A stretch of DNA of 9,097 nt from Planctomycetota bacterium. Its GTDB lineage: Bacteria; Planctomycetota; Brocadiia; JAJRTI01. The position numbers were made by a program, and so were the translations under genes. This document shows, piece after piece, positions 5,436-9,097 of this stretch. The DNA lies in contig JAJRTI010000597.1 in NCBI GenBank assembly GCA_024278415.1, positions 1 to 9,097 on the forward strand, written 5' to 3'. Below the pieces are notes generated by a model that was not told where the DNA came from, searched no databases, and saw nothing but the letters and a program-made list of their open reading frames with translations. Within the stretch, counting starts at the first letter, position 1. Every line of letters begins with the position of its first letter.

Positions 5436-8400
5436 ATGTTGCCGCCGGCAGGGGGGGCCAGGCTTCATCGGGGAATCCCCATAGAGTCGCACCGCACAAT
5501 CCCGTTCCACCTCGCCGCGACGCTCTGCCTGGCCTCTGTCCTCGCCACCGCGGCGGACACGCCAACTGCCCGGGCGCTGCTGGTGGGCGATGCGCGTAAG
5601 CCCGCCCTCAAGGAGGCCTCTGCCACGGACGACGGCGGCGCCATCGCCCTGACGCTCGACGGGAAGAACTCCGTGGCCACGTTCTCCTTCGGGAAGCTTC
5701 CGACGCGGCCGGGCGTCGCGTTGAGGCTACGAGTGGAGATGAACGCGCTCACGCCGGCGGACACGGCACAGCTCCAGATTCTCGTCCGGGAGCACGCCCA
5801 GGGCAGAGTCATCAAGCCCTACCACAAGAACTACTATCGCGCCCGAACGCTGCCGGCCAAGCCGGGGCCCTGTCGCAAGGAGCTGGTCTTCACGGTCCGC
5901 GAGGGAGCGGACAGCCTGAGCGGGCTGCTGGTCTTCACGGGTGGGCCGGCGCGCATCGAGGTCCGACGCGCGGAACTGCTCGACGAAGCGGCTTTCATCG
6001 CGGAGCGCGCTCGGGTGGAGAAGGAGCGCTTCCACGCCCAGATCGAGAGGCTGAGACGGGAGGCCGCGGGCCGCAAGCCCTTGGCGAAACGCACGCTGGT
6101 GTACTCGCGTTCGCAGGTCAAGTACGGCCTGGAGCGGAACTACTACCGCGCCTGGATCGACCGGCCCCTCTTCACCGACCGCGCGCTGCGTCAACCGAAA
6201 AAGTACGTGACGCCCTTCGAGAGCTTTCGCCGCGTCGTCGCGATCGGCCAACGCTACGAGATCGACGGCTTCGCCTTCTTCCCCGAAACCAAGGGGCGCA
6301 TGGGCGTGTTCGACATGATCTCCCGCATCCGCCCCAAAAACTTCGGCGTGCTGCCGGAGTTCATCGGCAACACCGACGTGGAGACAAAAGCCGCGATCGT
6401 CGAGGCCGCGCTGAAGTGCCCCTACGCGACGCGCATCGACGGCAAGCTGCTCATCACCTCGTACGGCGCGGGTGCGCTGAAGCCGGAGCAGTGGAAGACG
6501 ATGCTGGCCGAGATTCGCAAGCGATGCGGCGACCCCTTCGTCTTTCTGCCCTCGCTCACCCAGCCCGTTCGCTTCCGCCCCAACTACGATAGGGGCCTGC
6601 CGTTTTCCGAGGAGGACATGCGGGAGGTCAAGCAGCAACTGCGCGCCTACTTGGACGTGTGCGACGGCCTGTACTTCAACTACCCCGCAGCCTTCAAGGA
6701 CTACGCGCACCGACGCAAGTTCGACGACGGGTTCTACCGCGACATCTTCATTCCCGTGTTCAAGAGCGTCCTCGCGGAGCCCAAGTATCGCACCAAGTAC
6801 TTCGGCCTCAGCGCGTACCACTCCCACTACAACGCGGACATCTCCCTGGGGCTTCAGGAGGACAACACCCGCACGCTGCGCCGATCCATCGAGGCCGCGC
6901 TCGCGGCCCGGCCCGAAGTGCTGATCCTGCCCGAATGGGACGAGCAGAACGAGAACACGAGCTTCCGGCCCACGGTGTACAACGGCCTGAGCACCATGCG
7001 CATCTTGCGCTACTACATGAGGAGGTTGAAGGGCAAACCCCTCTCGCCCATGCCCGGCGACGACCCCGCCGCGCCCAACCTGATCGTGACCTACCGCAAG
7101 CTCCTCTCCGTGGGCGAACCGCTCGAGATCGAGTTGCTCAACGTCCCGGACTCGACCTGCCGACGCGCGTACACCGTGCAGGTGAAGCTGTTCGACGCGG
7201 CCGGCAAGCTCGTCAAGACCTTCGACCCGGCCAAACTGGCCGGCGATCGGCTGCACGACGTCACGTTGACGCTGCCCACCGAGACCGTGGCCCGCTGCCG
7301 CGCGCTGATCCCGGAGATCCACATCAAGGGCTACAACGGCAAGGACAGGGTCTTCCGAGAAGGGCTGCACCACATCCGCCTGCGCGCGGCGTTCAACTGG
7401 GACTACAAATGTGTCAGTCATCCGTTGACGGATTTGCTGCGCGCTCGGAAGGCGGACTTCCGCCTGGCCTACCAAGACGGAAAGGCCATCGTGTCCGGCG
7501 AGTTCGCCTGCGACAGCCCCATCGCCTACGTCGAGGTGCTCGAAGACGACGACGTGGTCTACGCGGCCGCCCCGACCAACGAGTTCATGGAGAACACGCC
7601 GGGGGTCCGGCGTTTCTTCGTGGAGTATCGCAGTATTCGTTACCTCCCGGGCAAGCTGTCGATCCGCCTGAGCCGGCCCGCGCGGAAGTGGTTCACCAAC
7701 GGCCCCATCCTCCATCAGAAACCGGACAAGGCAAGCGTGGGGAGCGACGCGGTCACCATCTCCACGACCTTCTCGCCGCACGTGCGATGGGCTCTCTTCG
7801 TCATGGACGAGGCCGACTGCCGCGACGCGGTCGTGACCCTCGACGCGGGCGCAGACCCGGCGACGCTCCGCCTCGCGGACGTCCTGGACCGCGGGCCTTG
7901 GGCCAAGACATTCCCCAACGGGCTGTGTGTGACCCTCAGCGAGCGCCGCAAGCCGCTCGACCTCCCGCGCCACCTCGACACGAAGGAGGCGCGCTTGAGC
8001 GCCAGCCTGATTCCCGACAACCGGGCGAGCGTGTTCCACGTGCGCGTGATCGCGAAGAACGGCCGCGTGTGGCGCAGCGCGCCCATGCCGCTGCCCCTCC
8101 TGGGGACCGACCGCGACGCGACGACGCTGCGCGCGTACTCCGGCACGTACCACAAGCCGGTCGACGTGGCCGTGTCCAGGGGCCGCATCCCAGCGTTTAG
8201 CTACGAGTTTGCTCCGCGCCATGGCGACATTCTGTATGCGCGCGAGTGGCGCCGCTTCAGCGGCGTGTGCGGCGGCAGCCCCGACGCGCTGACCCTGCGA
8301 GGCGGCAACTTGGGCCACTCCGCCACCATGTACGGAGGCAGCTTCGGAGAGCGCACGCTGCCCGATGGCCCCATCTCGTTCGCGCCGACTTGGGCCGTGG

Positions 8401-8879
8401 TGGATGGCCGGCCGTGCCTGCGATTCGACGGCAAGGGCGCGTTCGTTTCGTTCCCGCGGGAGACCTTCCCCCGCCGCGGCTCCTTCGTCATCGAGTTCGA
8501 CATCAAGCCCGAGGCCGTCCCCTCGTCGCGGACGCGGCAGTATGTGTTCCTCCACCGCCTCATCCGGCCCGCGTCGCTGTCGGTGTTCCTCCAGGAAGGC
8601 CTATTGCGGGCCGACTACTACATGGAAGACCATCGGTGGGCGTACAACAAGGGGCTGGCGATCCCTCAAGGCAAGTGGTCCCACGTGCGGGTCGTCAGCG
8701 ACTTCGAGAGGCTCGTCGTCGAGGTGAACGGTAAGCAGAGCGCCGCGCCCTGCGACGGCCCCGGGTTCGACATCGGCCCCATCGCGTTCGGCGGGTACGG
8801 CAAGGCCCCGGCCGGCTGGTTCAAGGGCTGCCTCGCGTCTCTGCGGATCACGCACAACAACGCGGCCGCGCGGCCGTAG
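5436..8879 (+). CDS. Large exported multi-domain protein, GH71/GH99-like barrel plus C-terminal LamG domain
   Basis: The 1147-residue protein has a long N-region (1-25) followed by the hydrophobic export core HLAATLCLASVLATAA (25-40), with likely cleavage before Asp41. A beta-rich domain (about 45-182) and a charged helical linker (183-212) precede a barrel-like region (about 218-535). DGFAFFPETKG (278-287), FGVLPEF (303-309), GKLLITSY (336-343), GLYFNYP (411-417) and ILPEWDEQNENTSFRPT (497-513) occur in an order typical of GH71/GH99-type TIM barrels; the last motif resembles their WNEW-E-T segment. Two beta-sandwich regions (about 545-660 and 675-900) follow. A LamG-like domain (about 976-1142) carries FDGKGAFVSF, GSFVIEFDIKP, GKWSHVRVV, VEVNGK and FKGCLASLRI. 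It probably acts on an extracellular or periplasmic glycan. Catalytic residues cannot be proven; E309, E500 and D502 are candidates. GAGG lies ten bases ahead of ATG 5436, inside the antitoxin gene. Confidence 0.85.
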   Translation: MLPPAGGARLHRGIPIESHRTIPFHLAATLCLASVLATAADTPTARALLVGDARKPALKEASATDDGGAIALTLDGKNSVATFSFGKLPTRPGVALRLRVEMNALTPADTAQLQILVREHAQGRVIKPYHKNYYRARTLPAKPGPCRKELVFTVREGADSLSGLLVFTGGPARIEVRRAELLDEAAFIAERARVEKERFHAQIERLRREAAGRKPLAKRTLVYSRSQVKYGLERNYYRAWIDRPLFTDRALRQPKKYVTPFESFRRVVAIGQRYEIDGFAFFPETKGRMGVFDMISRIRPKNFGVLPEFIGNTDVETKAAIVEAALKCPYATRIDGKLLITSYGAGALKPEQWKTMLAEIRKRCGDPFVFLPSLTQPVRFRPNYDRGLPFSEEDMREVKQQLRAYLDVCDGLYFNYPAAFKDYAHRRKFDDGFYRDIFIPVFKSVLAEPKYRTKYFGLSAYHSHYNADISLGLQEDNTRTLRRSIEAALAARPEVLILPEWDEQNENTSFRPTVYNGLSTMRILRYYMRRLKGKPLSPMPGDDPAAPNLIVTYRKLLSVGEPLEIELLNVPDSTCRRAYTVQVKLFDAAGKLVKTFDPAKLAGDRLHDVTLTLPTETVARCRALIPEIHIKGYNGKDRVFREGLHHIRLRAAFNWDYKCVSHPLTDLLRARKADFRLAYQDGKAIVSGEFACDSPIAYVEVLEDDDVVYAAAPTNEFMENTPGVRRFFVEYRSIRYLPGKLSIRLSRPARKWFTNGPILHQKPDKASVGSDAVTISTTFSPHVRWALFVMDEADCRDAVVTLDAGADPATLRLADVLDRGPWAKTFPNGLCVTLSERRKPLDLPRHLDTKEARLSASLIPDNRASVFHVRVIAKNGRVWRSAPMPLPLLGTDRDATTLRAYSGTYHKPVDVAVSRGRIPAFSYEFAPRHGDILYAREWRRFSGVCGGSPDALTLRGGNLGHSATMYGGSFGERTLPDGPISFAPTWAVVDGRPCLRFDGKGAFVSFPRETFPRRGSFVIEFDIKPEAVPSSRTRQYVFLHRLIRPASLSVFLQEGLLRADYYMEDHRWAYNKGLAIPQGKWSHVRVVSDFERLVVEVNGKQSAAPCDGPGFDIGPIAFGGYGKAPAGWFKGCLASLRITHNNAAARP

Positions 8880-8886
8880 CCGGGCC

Positions 8887-9097
8887 GGGGACGCGATGCG
8901 GACGCCGCAATCCCCCCCGTCAAGGGGGGGAACCAAAGGGGGGGTAGCCTCGACGGAAGCCATTCGGCCGCTCCGTGCCGACCCCCCTGTGGTCCCCCCT
9001 GGGAGGGGGGACGCGATGCGGAAGCCGCAATCCCCCCCTTCAAGGGGGGGAACCAAAGGGGGGGGGGTAGCCTCGACGGAAGCCGTTCGACCGCCCC
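8887..9097. repeat. Two copies of a C/G-tract hairpin repeat, 120-bp period, running off the window
   Basis: The segment starting GGGGACGCGATGCGGA at 8887 recurs at 9007 with few changes, including the C-tract hairpin, AACCAAAGG, a G-run (7 versus 10 bases) and GTAGCCTCGACGGAAGCC. Hairpins: T(C)7/(G)7A at 8911-8931; GTCCCCCC with GGGGGGAC (8992-8999 and 9005-9012); and T(C)7/(G)7A at 9031-9051. The third has a TTCAA centre, so its stem can extend by one pair. The first hairpin lies 31 bases after the stop of the large gene and might end its transcript, but there is no T-tract. It is most likely an intergenic palindromic repeat family. The second copy is cut by the window end. Confidence 0.8.

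Noticed and set aside
5727..8555. 942-codon open frame antisense to the large exported protein
   Set aside because: Composition (His, Arg, Val, Gly runs) mirrors the codon bias of the real gene on the plus strand; it has no domain signal and no ribosome binding site was seen.
8601..9056. Minus-strand frames covering the terminal repeat
   Set aside because: They encode repeated PPLEGGDCG-type peptides that are simply translation of the C/G-tract repeat.
8887..9097. CRISPR-like reading of the terminal repeat
   Set aside because: Only two copies, repeat unit about 90-100 bp, no unique spacers of regular size and no cas genes in the window.

Overview
The window is GC-rich bacterial DNA. Several traits point to a planctomycete-like or related PVC or environmental-metagenome lineage: a Gfo/Idh/MocA oxidoreductase, a nucleoside hydrolase, a very large secreted glycosidase-like protein ending in a LamG domain, many intergenic hairpin repeats, and short TTCGTCATT repeats between genes. 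This placement is inferred from gene style and repeat types; there is no rRNA or marker gene here to confirm it.

Layout from left to right. Bases 1-294 (+) are the C-terminal end of a nucleoside hydrolase cut by the window edge. It converges on a 776-residue integral membrane protein on the minus strand (328-2658), possibly a GT-C-type glycosyltransferase with a soluble domain inserted between two blocks of membrane segments. A 190-bp divergent intergenic region (2659-2848) holds a perfect 11-bp inverted repeat lying almost exactly between two candidate -35 boxes. It is followed by a complete Gfo/Idh/MocA-family NAD(P)-dependent oxidoreductase (2849-3817, +).

Bases 3818-4793 are repeat-rich. 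They contain a 15-bp tandem repeat running into a long stem-loop, TTCGTCATT repeats that run directly into an uncharacterised ORF ending at 4413 (probably missing its original 5' end), a hairpin with a candidate promoter, an 18-codon signal-peptide-like ORF with a good ribosome binding site, a pair of related hairpins with compensating base changes, and a good sigma70-type promoter (TTGAAG-16-TATACT). That promoter drives a two-gene toxin-antitoxin-like module. A VapC-like PIN-domain protein (4794-5279) comes first and overlaps by 11 bp a 54-residue partner (5269-5433), the reverse of the usual antitoxin-first order.

Two bases after the small partner begins a 1147-residue exported protein (5436-8879). 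It has an N-terminal signal sequence, a beta-rich domain, a short helical linker, a GH71/GH99-like barrel, further beta domains and a C-terminal LamG/concanavalin-A-like domain. The window closes with two copies of a roughly 90-100-bp repeat (120-bp period) rich in C-tract/G-tract hairpins.

Functionally, the oxidoreductase, the nucleoside hydrolase and the secreted glycosidase-like protein fit a lifestyle of scavenging sugars and nucleosides. The genes do not form one operon. The toxin-antitoxin module and the repeats look like accessory DNA between older genes. The best leads are the reversed PIN/antitoxin pair, the multi-domain glycosidase-like protein, the divergent operator-like dyad and the covarying hairpin pair.
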